Positions 17,478-25,905 of a stretch of 64,000 bases of DNA are shown here, piece by piece. Position numbers and translations under genes: made by a program. The notes under the pieces were generated by a model, which saw nothing but the letters and a program-made list of their open reading frames with translations, was not told the DNA's origin and did not search any database. Origin of the DNA: QYOJ01 sp043810345 (GTDB taxonomy: Bacteria > Bacteroidota > Bacteroidia > Bacteroidales > FEN-979); contig JBDROF010000018.1 in the NCBI GenBank assembly GCA_043810345.1, forward strand, positions 1 through 64,000, written 5' to 3'. Each line of letters begins with the position of its first letter. Within the stretch, counting starts at the first letter, position 1.

Positions 17478-19475
17478 TTATTGTGTTATCATCAGCTTCC
17501 TGGTGACCTTCTCTCCATTTCCCTGGAGCGTATAGTAATACACACCGGCATTCACCGCACTGCAGTCCAGGGTAACTGCATGTTTCCCGGCAGCCTGATG
17601 TTGGTTAACCAGAACCTTCACTTCTTGTCCCATCATGTTGAACAGACCTAACCGAACATCTGAAGCCTGATCCAGCACATAGCTGATCCGGGTCAAATGG
17701 GTAGCCGGATTCGGGATGTTTTGAGAGAGGTGGATCCCGGAAGCTGTGGATTCATGTTCTTCCACACCCACAACGGTAGAGCTCTGTTTGATCACGATGT
17801 TGTTGTTGGGATCAAACTGGAAATAAACCGGACGGATGTTAAATATCCAGCTGAAGTATTGGTTGTTGGAATCGTTCATCACTGTAACGATCGTATCGGA
17901 GTAGTTTATAAACCTGATCTTGATCTCCATCGGCATCTTGAAGAATTCGGGATCCGGCTGAATTTGTTCCGTATAGAAGTTAACCTGCCATTGACCATTT
18001 CCCAGATCCTGGAAGTTATAGGTATTCTGGTATTGTGGGTGGTTGGGTTCATAGATCCATTGGTTGAAGAACCAATCGTAATCTTCACCGGTTACGTCAT
18101 TCACGACAGCCATAAAATCAGGGATAACAGCAGCGTAATACTTCAACTCCGGGTCGTTGGAATAGGTTTGCAATGTTTCAAAGAAAAGGGAATCTCCAAG
18201 AACGTATCGAAGCATATGAAGGATAGTAGAACCCTTGGCGTAAGTAATAGCGTAGTTGAACATGATATAAGATGGGGGAGTTATTATCGCCCACTCCGGT
18301 TCCGAAATTGCCCAACCGGGATTGTTGTTGAGGTAGTAGGCGGCGTTACCGTCAATATCGGCTTTATAAGCCGCATAGCCGGCGTAACTTTCATACCAGA
18401 AGGCTTCACTCCAGGTAGCAAAGCCTTCATTCAGCCAGATATCAGCCCAGGTTGCACAAGTGATCATATCACCAAACCACTGATGGGCGAATTCATGGGC
18501 AATCAGACTCTCATACCAACAGCCAGGACAGAGGGATGTTAATGTCTGGTTCTCCATCCCTCCCCACGCAAATTCATTGTTCAGCGTGGCAAAGCCATCT
18601 TTCTGGAAGGGGTGCTCACAGAAATTCTCGGAGAACCAATCGGCCATTGGGATGATCATCGTTTCAATCGTTGAAGGATTTTCTCCATTATTATAGTAGA
18701 ACCTGATAGGGATACTGTCGTCAGGATTTGACAACTTGGGCCAATAAACAATATCCAGGTTGTAATTCACTTTCCCGGTGAGGACCATGATATAGGTGGC
18801 AATATTGTGTTCGCTAATCCAGTGGTACCACAAGGTGTCGGCCTGGAGGGTAGAATCTGCCAGGGCCCCATTGGAGCCGATTTTTACAGTACTCGGAACT
18901 TTGACGGTCATGTCCAGGGTGGCTTTATCGGATGGCCTGTCCCAGCAGGGGAACCATTTTCTTGCTCCCTCTGGTTCGCAGTCGGTAAAGACAAAGCCGT
19001 TGTTGGCGTAAAACGCATTGTCTGTTACGTTGTTATGGTGGTAATCAATGCCAACTTCCACGGTATCCCCAGGGTTATAGGTCTGATCCAATTGAATCGT
19101 CAGCAAGTTGTTGGTGTGGGTAAAAGAGATTCCTGCCATACTCACGGAATTGATCAGCAGTGAGTTGGCGTTCGCATTCAGCACGATGGAGTTGAGTGTG
19201 GAGTCCACACGAAAGGTGATGATCTCGGTTCCGTCAAATCCATGAGGATAGGGAGCTGCAAAGCAGTTAAAAATATCCAGGTCGAGGGTATAATTCAACA
19301 CATCAAAGGAGTGTGTTGGTCCCGACTGTATAGTCCCAGTGAGTTCGGGAAGCAGAGATATCTGGGATTTTTTATACGAACAGATCTCGGATCCTTTCAT
19401 AGTGGCAGTAAGCTGGGAATAAGCCACGATGGTCAGGCCCAATATCAACATCGAGAGAAAGATAGGTCGTTTCAT
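17478..19475 (-). CDS. Secreted M1 family aminopeptidase with T9SS tail (copy 1)
   Basis: A 665-residue paralogue of the downstream gene, with the same layout: signal peptide (ending near VAYS), M1 beta domain, WGGMENQT substrate motif, zinc site HEFAH near residue 326 with LNEGFATW, and a C-terminal T9SS sorting domain (ASGIHLSQNIPNPATHLTRI... GVYYYTLQGNG... KLMITQ). Shared blocks with copy 2, such as VFTD-PEGARK-FPCWDRPSDKAT, show a tandem duplication; the mature domains have since diverged clearly. Probably degrades peptides outside the cell together with the M14 carboxypeptidase at 25.9 kb. A -7 box is found 34 bases upstream. Confidence 0.9.
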   Translation of the reverse strand: MKRPIFLSMLILGLTIVAYSQLTATMKGSEICSYKKSQISLLPELTGTIQSGPTHSFDVLNYTLDLDIFNCFAAPYPHGFDGTEIITFRVDSTLNSIVLNANANSLLINSVSMAGISFTHTNNLLTIQLDQTYNPGDTVEVGIDYHHNNVTDNAFYANNGFVFTDCEPEGARKWFPCWDRPSDKATLDMTVKVPSTVKIGSNGALADSTLQADTLWYHWISEHNIATYIMVLTGKVNYNLDIVYWPKLSNPDDSIPIRFYYNNGENPSTIETMIIPMADWFSENFCEHPFQKDGFATLNNEFAWGGMENQTLTSLCPGCWYESLIAHEFAHQWFGDMITCATWADIWLNEGFATWSEAFWYESYAGYAAYKADIDGNAAYYLNNNPGWAISEPEWAIITPPSYIMFNYAITYAKGSTILHMLRYVLGDSLFFETLQTYSNDPELKYYAAVIPDFMAVVNDVTGEDYDWFFNQWIYEPNHPQYQNTYNFQDLGNGQWQVNFYTEQIQPDPEFFKMPMEIKIRFINYSDTIVTVMNDSNNQYFSWIFNIRPVYFQFDPNNNIVIKQSSTVVGVEEHESTASGIHLSQNIPNPATHLTRISYVLDQASDVRLGLFNMMGQEVKVLVNQHQAAGKHAVTLDCSAVNAGVYYYTLQGNGEKVTRKLMITQ

Positions 19476-19508
19476 AATAAATGGATGGTTTTGGGAGGTT
19501 TATAGCCG

Positions 19509-19516
19509 CAAAGATA
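19509..19516 (-). promoter_or_regulatory. -7 box TATCTTTG for the M1 peptidase pair
   Basis: Exact TAnnTTTG match on the minus strand (CAAAGATA on the plus strand), 33 bases before the ATG at 19475. No PAS or pab promoter lies between, so this probably drives both M1 genes. Confidence 0.6.
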
Positions 19517-19545
19517 CAAAAAAATGAAACAGGAATCGTGATGAA

Positions 19546-19734
19546 TCAGGCCTTGCTGTATCCTAAGATCTCGTACACCCGTTCATTGACCTCCTTTATA
19601 ATACAGTCTCTCACAATCCCAATTCCTACAGGCACGGTATGAAATATTTGCTGGATCTTCTGGGCATCCTTCTTACGTTGATGACGCACCCTTGTCCTTT
19701 GCAGGGCAAGTGCATAGATACCTCCTTGGACCAC
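19546..19734 (-). pseudogene. Remnant of a PAS-domain sensor protein
   Basis: A 62-codon open stretch starting with GTG and ending in TGA. Its second half, TVPVGIGIVRDCIIKEVNERVYEILGYS, is the start of a PAS domain as found in multi-PAS histidine kinases of Bacteroidota, and it stops in the middle of the domain. The first half resembles the helical linker that normally precedes such a PAS. Neither the rest of the PAS nor a kinase follows, and it lies 3 bases from pabC, so it is most likely a leftover from a deleted gene and not a functional small protein. Confidence 0.6.
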
Positions 19735-19737
19735 CTG

Positions 19738-20343
19738 TCAGTAACTAGTTCCCGGTTCAATAGCGTTGACCGGCAACATTAGGTCGGTCAGCTCCAGCAG
19801 GGCATTGATGAGCGAAACGTGACTAAATTGTGGTAGATCTGAGGGCTTGATCACTTTTTTTTTGAGGATGCCCTGATCCATTAGTCGCTGGCGACAAGTT
19901 CCGTGCAATAGCGGTTCAACAGGGGTGAACCAGGTTGTTCCCGATAAAAAAGCCAGGTTACTAAAAGAGGTATCGGTAATGCACTCCTGTTTCACCAGGA
20001 TGATCTCATCGAACGCTCTGTGATCGTCTAGTAATCTCTCAATATCCGATCTGTCGACATACTTGAAGGGATACTCGAGGGAGTCGGCATTGACAAGAAC
20101 AAGAGAATGGATCGGTTTTGGGATGGAAAGGAGGAACTCCACCTTCTCAATCTGAATGCCATAGATTATCCGGCATTTAAATACCCCTGAAGGGAGGTCA
20201 TCAGGAACTGGAACGTCAAGTAGATTCAACTTCTTTGATGTGCGAAAGAGAGCCTTTCTACTCCGGTCCATCCTGGCTTGATGGTAGCCTGGATGACAGA
20301 ATCTTCCATCCTCTACCCTGATCGTTTCAAGTAAAAGGCACAT
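19738..20343 (-). CDS. pabC: Class IV aminotransferase, probable aminodeoxychorismate lyase
   Basis: About 201 residues from MCLLLET (20343); an ATG four codons earlier is also possible. A small class IV PLP enzyme: ETIRVEDGRF at the start, KCRIIYG near residue 60, FKYVDR (probable PLP-lysine), and VKQECITDTSFSNLAFLSGTTWFTP, with PLLHGTCRQRLMDQG after it. Overlap with the end of pabB (17 bases) and the family point to 4-amino-4-deoxychorismate lyase, which releases p-aminobenzoate for folate. It is shorter than the E. coli enzyme (269), as is usual for the Bacteroidota version. Specificity versus other class IV enzymes rests on context. Confidence 0.82.
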   Translation of the reverse strand: MCLLLETIRVEDGRFCHPGYHQARMDRSRKALFRTSKKLNLLDVPVPDDLPSGVFKCRIIYGIQIEKVEFLLSIPKPIHSLVLVNADSLEYPFKYVDRSDIERLLDDHRAFDEIILVKQECITDTSFSNLAFLSGTTWFTPVEPLLHGTCRQRLMDQGILKKKVIKPSDLPQFSHVSLINALLELTDLMLPVNAIEPGTSY

Positions 20344-21295
20344 ATACCTTATCAATCATTTCCTGGTACTCATCATCGGCATTACTCAGCGAGGTGATTC
20401 CACCTCCACTTTTAAACACCTTCCCTTCAGGAGTCTGTTCCATGAACCGGATCATCACACCGGAATCCAGGTCGAACCCATCGAAATAACCCAGGACGCC
20501 TGTATAATAACCCCGTTCATAACCTTCTGCTTCGCGGATGATCTCCACAGTTCTCTTCTTCGGAGCGCCGGTGACCGATCCGGCAGGCAGCATCCGTAAG
20601 AGAATATCTCCGATATGGCTGCGGTAGTCCTGAGGCAGACGACCTGTGATCCTGGAGCTGACCTGAAGGAGCTTCGTGTAATTGGTCGTGATCTGCTCAA
20701 CATACCTGAACTTTTCTACACATACCTCTTTGGCTACTATATTCAAATCGTTCCTGATGAGATCTACGATGGTATGATGTTCAGCAAGTTCCTTCGGGTT
20801 CGTTAAAAGGATAGATTCCGCATCGGGAATGGAAGCGTCAATGGTTCCTTTCATAGGGTATGATGAGATGACTCCGTCGTTGATCTGCACGAAGATTTCC
20901 GGAGAGAACACAACGAATGCATCCGGCATAAGTAGCTTATATCTGGCCTGACTCCGGAAAAAGATATCCCGGAATGAAAGGTCTGTCTCGACAGGTGTGC
21001 GGAAGGTGAGGTTCACCAGGTAAGAGTTCCCTGCCCTGATATGTTCCATCACCATATTAAAGGATCGAACGTAAGCATCTATTGCCACAGGTTCTTTCCG
21101 GAAGGTGAACGGAATCAGGTTTTCAGTAGGAGGAATAAAATTTTTTCTGTCATGGATCTGAAAAAGGATGCCGGCTTCAGAAGCGTCTTCTGGTCTGTAA
21201 ACCAGCGGTTTCGACAAGCTAAAATCGAGGATGAAGAGAAATGGCTCCGACCGTGATCCAAATTCATTCATTCGTTCGAAACCCACCTGGTTCAT
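20327..21295 (-). CDS. pabB: Aminodeoxychorismate synthase component I
   Basis: A 322-residue chorismate-binding enzyme that, with the glutaminase PabA, makes 4-amino-4-deoxychorismate. Recognised from IRAGNSYLVNLTF near residue 90, SPEIFV, SSYPMKGTIDA near residue 145, AEHHTIVDLIRNDL near residue 170, the MLPAGSVTGAPKKRT core near 235, and SGGGITSLSNADDEYQE at the end. It is shorter than E. coli PabB (453) because the N-terminal domain is reduced, common in this phylum. It diverges from pabA. A weaker -7-like sequence TATCATTG lies 28 bases upstream on this strand. Confidence 0.92.
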   Translation of the reverse strand: MNQVGFERMNEFGSRSEPFLFILDFSLSKPLVYRPEDASEAGILFQIHDRKNFIPPTENLIPFTFRKEPVAIDAYVRSFNMVMEHIRAGNSYLVNLTFRTPVETDLSFRDIFFRSQARYKLLMPDAFVVFSPEIFVQINDGVISSYPMKGTIDASIPDAESILLTNPKELAEHHTIVDLIRNDLNIVAKEVCVEKFRYVEQITTNYTKLLQVSSRITGRLPQDYRSHIGDILLRMLPAGSVTGAPKKRTVEIIREAEGYERGYYTGVLGYFDGFDLDSGVMIRFMEQTPEGKVFKSGGGITSLSNADDEYQEMIDKVYVPFT

Positions 21296-21310
21296 ATATC
21301 CGAATATTCT

Positions 21311-21318
21311 TAATTTTG
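21311..21318 (+). promoter_or_regulatory. -7 box TAATTTTG for pabA
   Basis: Exact TAnnTTTG match. It ends 6 bases before the in-frame ATG at 21324 and 24 before the ATG at 21342, so the longer reading frame start at 21231 is excluded as upstream of the promoter. Confidence 0.6.
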
Positions 21319-21341
21319 ATGCAATGATACCCTTTTTTCCG

Positions 21342-21926
21342 ATGGTTCACAAGACCCGGATACTGATCATCGACAACAACGACTCCTTCACATTCAACCT
21401 GGTACAACTGGTTGAAATGTGTAGCATCAACTCGTATGAGGTGGCCGCTTCAAACCAGTTGGATCCCGGTGTTGTCAGTCGGTTTGATAAAGTGTTAATC
21501 TCTCCGGGGCCTGGGTTGCCGACTGATTTTCCCAGGATGTGCGAGGTGATTCGCCGGTTTGGTTCCAAAAAGGATATCCTGGGAGTATGTCTGGGACATC
21601 AGGCTATTGCCATTGTATTTGGAGGGACCCTGGTCAATTTGCCCAGGGTGAAGCATGGCTTCACCACAAAGTTGCAGATTAAGACCAGGGATGACCAGCT
21701 TTTCCGCGGGGTGAGTGATGAAAGCCAGGTCGGCTTGTATCACTCCTGGGTCGTTGATCCTGGAACGCTGCCGGATTGCCTGGAGATCACGGCTGTTAGC
21801 GAAGAACAAACGATACTCGCCCTCCGGCACAGGCACTACCGGATCAGAGGTGTTCAATTTCATCCGGAGTCCTTCATGACTCCAGCAGGAAAGAAAATAA
21901 TAGAAAACTGGTTGACCATCAAATGA
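21342..21926 (+). CDS. pabA: Glutamine amidotransferase component II (aminodeoxychorismate/anthranilate synthase)
   Basis: About 194 residues. A class I glutamine amidotransferase that supplies ammonia to PabB. N-terminal ILIIDNNDSFTFNLVQ, the oxyanion segment ISPGPGLP, nucleophile Cys in GVCLGHQAIA, and the His/Glu pair in VQFHPESF. The start at 21342 gives the usual family N-terminus (a few residues before ILIID); 21324 would add six residues and match the near-leaderless pattern of other genes here. Being next to pabB/pabC it probably serves folate synthesis, possibly also tryptophan. It overlaps the following lipoprotein gene by four bases. Confidence 0.9.
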   Translation: MVHKTRILIIDNNDSFTFNLVQLVEMCSINSYEVAASNQLDPGVVSRFDKVLISPGPGLPTDFPRMCEVIRRFGSKKDILGVCLGHQAIAIVFGGTLVNLPRVKHGFTTKLQIKTRDDQLFRGVSDESQVGLYHSWVVDPGTLPDCLEITAVSEEQTILALRHRHYRIRGVQFHPESFMTPAGKKIIENWLTIK

Positions 21927-23599
21927 AAAACCGTATACCTCATTGGCTCCGCCGAGCTCTGTGGAGTTTATCCCGGTTCATATGGGGCTCCGGGTCCTTA
22001 TTCCTCCTGCTGCTTATTCTTTTTTCCTGCTCACGAGGGTTCGATCACGTTGATGAAAGCAACGTTTTCCGCTACAATGAGGCAGCTAATATCTCTTCGC
22101 TAGATCCGGCCTTCGCACGTGATCAGGCTACGATCTGGGCCACCCATCAGCTATTTAACGGTTTGGTACAGTTGAATGATCAATTGGAGGTTTTACCTTG
22201 CATTGCTCACTCCTGGGAGATTTCCAAAGATGGGATGCAGTACCGCTTTCTTCTGAGACAGGATGTGCGATTTCATAACGACCCATGTTTCCCAAAAGGA
22301 GAAGGGAGAACTGTGACCGCATCTGACTTTGTCTTCAGTTTTGACCGGATAAAGGATCCCGTCACCGCATCAGCCGGAGCCTGGGTGTTTAACAACACGG
22401 AGGATGATCAACCCTTTGTTGCACCGAATGATTCCACCCTGGTCATCCGGATGGCAACACCTTTCCCTCCGTTTCCGGGACTCCTATCCATGCCCTACTG
22501 TTCGGTTATCCCATGGGAGGCTATAGACTACTATAGCACTGATTTCAGAGATCACCCGGTTGGAACGGGTCCATTCAGGTTTGGCTATTGGAAAGAGGGT
22601 GTCAAGCTGGTGTTGACACGGAATCCTGCTTATTTCGAGAAGGAAGGAGGGAAACAACTACCCTTTCTGGATGCCGTTTCGATCACATTTCTTGCAGATA
22701 AACAGGCCGCCTTTCTTCAGTTTGTTCAAGGGAAACTGGACTTTATGTCAGGGATTGATCCCAGTTACAAAGATGAACTCCTAACCCGCGATGGCCGGTT
22801 AAACCTGAAGTACGGCAGCCGGTTCCGGATGATCTCCCAGCCTTATCTCAACACGGAGTACCTGGGGATATTGGTTGATACCAGCTCTAAAAAGGTCAGG
22901 GAAAGTCCCCTGCATAAAAAACTGGTACGAGAGGCCATCAACTATGCCTTTGACAGGAATAAGATGATTCTCTACCTCCGAAATAACATCGGAACACCCG
23001 GTATATATGGGATGATCCCTCCCGGAATGCCCGGGTTTGATACCTCCTGTGTGTACTTTGATTTTCAGCCCGAACGAGCCAGACAACTTCTTAAACAAGC
23101 CGGCTATACCGCAAAAGATGAGATGCCGGCAATTACACTTTTTTCAACCCCTGATTACCTGGATATATGTAAATACATCCAGCATCAGGTGGCTGAGATC
23201 GGGATCACCTTGGATATTGAAGTAAGTCCGCCATCCGCAGTCAGGGAGATGAAGGCCTTAGCCAGGTTAACCTTTTTTAGAGCTTCCTGGATTGCAGATT
23301 ATCCTGACGCAGAGAATTACCTGGCTCTCTTTTACAGTCCGAATTTCTCACCCCGGGGGCCCAACTACACCCATTACAGCAATGAGAAATTTGACAGGCT
23401 TTTCGAAGAGGCGATGACCATTCAGGAGGAGTCAGATAGACTTACTACCTACCGGGAGATGGAGGGTGTCATGATGAAGGATGCCCCTGTGGTGGTTCTT
23501 TACTACGATCAGGTATTGCGATTTGTCTGGAACAATGTACATGGGTTGGGAGGAAACCCGATGAATCTGCTGACGCTAAAACGGGTTTATAAAGAATAG
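21923..23599 (+). CDS. Oligopeptide/dipeptide-binding lipoprotein of an ABC transporter (SBP family 5)
   Basis: A 558-residue extracytoplasmic solute-binding protein of the OppA/DppA family. A long charged N-terminus and hydrophobic stretch lead to a lipobox (LILFSC, Cys near residue 36). Family features: NEAANISSLDPAFARDQATIWATHQLFNGLVQL, the RFHNDPC and VTASDFVFSFDRI segments, HPVGTGPFRF near residue 210, and a C-terminal ADYPDAENYL region. No permease or ATPase gene is beside it. The ATGA overlap with pabA suggests coupling with that gene, though the functional link is unclear. Confidence 0.88.
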   Translation: MKNRIPHWLRRALWSLSRFIWGSGSLFLLLLILFSCSRGFDHVDESNVFRYNEAANISSLDPAFARDQATIWATHQLFNGLVQLNDQLEVLPCIAHSWEISKDGMQYRFLLRQDVRFHNDPCFPKGEGRTVTASDFVFSFDRIKDPVTASAGAWVFNNTEDDQPFVAPNDSTLVIRMATPFPPFPGLLSMPYCSVIPWEAIDYYSTDFRDHPVGTGPFRFGYWKEGVKLVLTRNPAYFEKEGGKQLPFLDAVSITFLADKQAAFLQFVQGKLDFMSGIDPSYKDELLTRDGRLNLKYGSRFRMISQPYLNTEYLGILVDTSSKKVRESPLHKKLVREAINYAFDRNKMILYLRNNIGTPGIYGMIPPGMPGFDTSCVYFDFQPERARQLLKQAGYTAKDEMPAITLFSTPDYLDICKYIQHQVAEIGITLDIEVSPPSAVREMKALARLTFFRASWIADYPDAENYLALFYSPNFSPRGPNYTHYSNEKFDRLFEEAMTIQEESDRLTTYREMEGVMMKDAPVVVLYYDQVLRFVWNNVHGLGGNPMNLLTLKRVYKE

Positions 23600-23619
23600 A
23601 AGAGCCATGGGAGACGGAT

Positions 23620-24390
23620 CTAATCCAGCTCGATGCGTAACCGGTCCCAGGCCAGAGAAATACTGTCAGGAAGCTCAGTCTCAATTTCGGAAAAGAGCCC
23701 CATCTGATGGCTGATATGAGTCAGGAATCCTCTCTCCGGATCCAGTTCCGTGAGGAGGGCGATAGCCTCTTCCAGGTTCATGTGGGAATAGTGTTTTCGT
23801 TTACGCAGAGCATTCACCACCACCACCTTTGAACCAAGGATCTTCTGTTTCTCTTCTTCGGAAATTCTGTATATATCGGTGAGGTAAGTAAAATGATGGA
23901 TGCGGAACCCGAATACAAACTGGTTGTCGTTATAATGAATGGCTTTGATAGGAAGGATCTCTGTTTCCCCAATAAAAAAAGGGGCATTGGTATAGGTATT
24001 TAGCTCAATTTCAGGAACACCCGGATACCGATCGCCTGAGAAGGCATAACTGTACTCCCGGCGAATCTGTTCCTGCACGTCATACGTGGCATACACCGGT
24101 GTTGGTTTTCGGAGGATGTAATTAAACGCACGGACATCATCCAATCCACCCAGGTGGTCTTTGTGGGCATGGGTTACCAGGATGGCGTCAATGGAATCAA
24201 TCTTCTCCCGTAGCATCTGTTGCCGGAAATCCGTTCCGCAGTCAATGACAATACGCTGGTTTTTCAGTTCCACCATGATGGAAGAGCGCAACCTGTGATC
24301 CCGTGAATTGGTCGATCTGCAGACCTGACAATGACACGCGATAACAGGAACTCCCTGGGATGTTCCGGTGCCAAGAAAGGTAATTCTCAT
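23620..24390 (-). CDS. MBL-fold metallo-hydrolase (PhnP-like phosphodiesterase)
   Basis: A 256-residue cytosolic member of the metallo-beta-lactamase fold. LGTGTSQGVPVIACHCQVC at the N-terminus holds the pair of cysteines and histidine seen in PhnP-like enzymes; DCGTDFRQQML and THAHKDHLGGLDDVR (near residue 75) form the two-metal site, with a later HMNLEEAI and LTHISHQMG supplying more ligands. PhnP cleaves cyclic phosphodiesters, but no phn genes are present, so the substrate is open; this protein is widespread in Bacteroidota as a housekeeping gene. It diverges from the DUF6913 gene. Confidence 0.85.
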   Translation of the reverse strand: MRITFLGTGTSQGVPVIACHCQVCRSTNSRDHRLRSSIMVELKNQRIVIDCGTDFRQQMLREKIDSIDAILVTHAHKDHLGGLDDVRAFNYILRKPTPVYATYDVQEQIRREYSYAFSGDRYPGVPEIELNTYTNAPFFIGETEILPIKAIHYNDNQFVFGFRIHHFTYLTDIYRISEEEKQKILGSKVVVVNALRKRKHYSHMNLEEAIALLTELDPERGFLTHISHQMGLFSEIETELPDSISLAWDRLRIELD

Positions 24391-24432
24391 TGGATGGAAT
24401 GAAAAGCAAATCTAAGAAACTATCCTCGAATA

Positions 24433-24467
24433 TTTGTAGAAAAAATACCGAGTAAAGTGTACCTTTG
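24433..24467 (+). promoter_or_regulatory. Promoter TTTG-N23-TACCTTTG for DUF6913-dapA
   Basis: TTTG at 24433-24436 and the exact -7 box TACCTTTG at 24460-24467. The ATG at 24472 is only five bases after the box, so the mRNA would be leaderless or nearly so. Confidence 0.6.
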
Positions 24468-24471
24468 TTGC

Positions 24472-25017
24472 ATGTTAACCAGCCCGCGGACCAATATCGG
24501 GAATTTCCTTCTGAAGAGGGAATCAGTAAAAGTGAACAGGAACCGCTCTATGATAAACCTGTCAGGAGCGAAAAGCATAGGGATCCTCTATCCACTTTTT
24601 ACTCTACCCGATTACAAACAGGTAGAGGTGTTTGTTGCAGAACTTCAACAGCAAAATAAAGAGGTTAAGGCACTGGGGTATCTCCAATACAAAGAACTGA
24701 TTAGTCGGTTTTTGCCAAAATTGGCATACGATTTTTTTTCACAACAACAGGTGAATTGGTACTATAAACCGGTGAACGACAAGGTCCATGATTTTATTCT
24801 CAGGGATTTTGACCTGTTGATTGACCTTACCATTGAGGATCATCTTCCGCTGAAATTTATAGCCGGACTTTCGCGGGCGCGATGCAAAGTAGGAAGGTTT
24901 AGCGAAGCGAATGCGAAATACTATGACCTTATGATCAAAATAGACCCACCGCAGAGGTTGTCGGAGTTCATTTCACAGGTGCGACACTATTTGACAATCA
25001 TTCAACAGCATGAATAA
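24472..25017 (+). CDS. DUF6913 family protein
   Basis: About 181 residues, soluble, no signal peptide. The pattern NFLLKR...NLSGAKSIGILYPL, followed by VEVFVAELQQQNKEVKALGY, LPKLAYDFFSQQQVNWYYKP, FDLLIDLTIEDHLPLKFIAGLS and CKVGRF, is that of a Bacteroidota family (DUF6913) often found just before dapA. Weak likeness to nucleotide-sugar or glycosyltransferase B-type Rossmann folds is possible, but no catalytic motif is visible, and function is unknown. It overlaps dapA by eight bases, which suggests coupled translation. Confidence 0.72.
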   Translation: MLTSPRTNIGNFLLKRESVKVNRNRSMINLSGAKSIGILYPLFTLPDYKQVEVFVAELQQQNKEVKALGYLQYKELISRFLPKLAYDFFSQQQVNWYYKPVNDKVHDFILRDFDLLIDLTIEDHLPLKFIAGLSRARCKVGRFSEANAKYYDLMIKIDPPQRLSEFISQVRHYLTIIQQHE

Positions 25018-25903
25018 CGAAAACGCTAAGTTCCGGGGAACCGGAGTCGCAATTGTGACGCCATTCAAAGCATCTGATGCCATCGATTTTGATGCCTATG
25101 AAGGGATGATCAGTCATGTGATCGGAGGTGGAGTTGATTACATCGTAGCCTTGGGAACCACCGGAGAAGCCCCGACACTTTCAAAACAGGAGAAAAATAC
25201 ATTTGTAGCGTTCACTGTAGATAAAATAGGAGGCCGTGTACCGGTGGTGGTTGGTATTGGTGGAAACAATACTTCCGAGGTAGTGGATACCATCCACTCG
25301 ATGCCGTTGGATGGGGTGGATGGAATCCTTTCGGTCTCTCCTTATTATAATAAACCCCAGCAGGAAGGAATCTATCGTCACTTCCAGGCTGTTGCCGAAG
25401 CCAGCTCGTTGCCGGTTATCCTGTACACCGTACCGGGACGTACTGGAAGTAACATTGCTTCGGCAACCACCCTTCGACTGGCCTGGGATTTCCCGAATAT
25501 CGTTGGGATCAAAGAGGCCTCCGGCAACCTAGATCAAATTTACCAGGTGCTGAAGCAACGCCCTGAGAATTTCCTGGTCATATCTGGTGATGACAGCCTG
25601 ACACTGCCCATGCTGGCTGCCGGAGCCGACGGGGTGATCTCCGTGGTTGCCAATGCCTACCCGAAAGAGTTCTCCACGATGGTAAAGCATGGACTGAAAG
25701 AGGAGTTTGCCTTGGCTCGGGAGATTCACTTTCAATTGATTGATATGATCAATGCTCTCTTTGTTGACGGGAGTCCTGGCGGCATCAAAACTCTTCTTGA
25801 ATTGAAAAACCTGTGTCAGAACAGGGTCAGATTACCTCTGGTCCCGGTCAACCAAACAACCCGGGAGCTGATACGGGATATTGCCAACCAAATCGATACC
25901 TGA
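25010..25903 (+). CDS. dapA: 4-hydroxy-tetrahydrodipicolinate synthase
   Basis: A 297-residue class I aldolase barrel that condenses pyruvate with aspartate semialdehyde, the first committed step to lysine and diaminopimelate. Recognised from GTGVAIVTPF, ALGTTGEAPTLS near residue 45, VVGIGGNNTSE, SPYYNKPQQEGIYRHF near 108, YTVPGRTGSN (catalytic Tyr), GIKEASGNLDQ (Schiff-base Lys near 165) and ISGDDSLTLPMLAAGADGVISV. Normal length. It overlaps DUF6913 upstream, and its stop codon overlaps the start region of the M14 carboxypeptidase. Confidence 0.97.
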   Translation: MNNENAKFRGTGVAIVTPFKASDAIDFDAYEGMISHVIGGGVDYIVALGTTGEAPTLSKQEKNTFVAFTVDKIGGRVPVVVGIGGNNTSEVVDTIHSMPLDGVDGILSVSPYYNKPQQEGIYRHFQAVAEASSLPVILYTVPGRTGSNIASATTLRLAWDFPNIVGIKEASGNLDQIYQVLKQRPENFLVISGDDSLTLPMLAAGADGVISVVANAYPKEFSTMVKHGLKEEFALAREIHFQLIDMINALFVDGSPGGIKTLLELKNLCQNRVRLPLVPVNQTTRELIRDIANQIDT

Positions 25904-25905
25904 TG

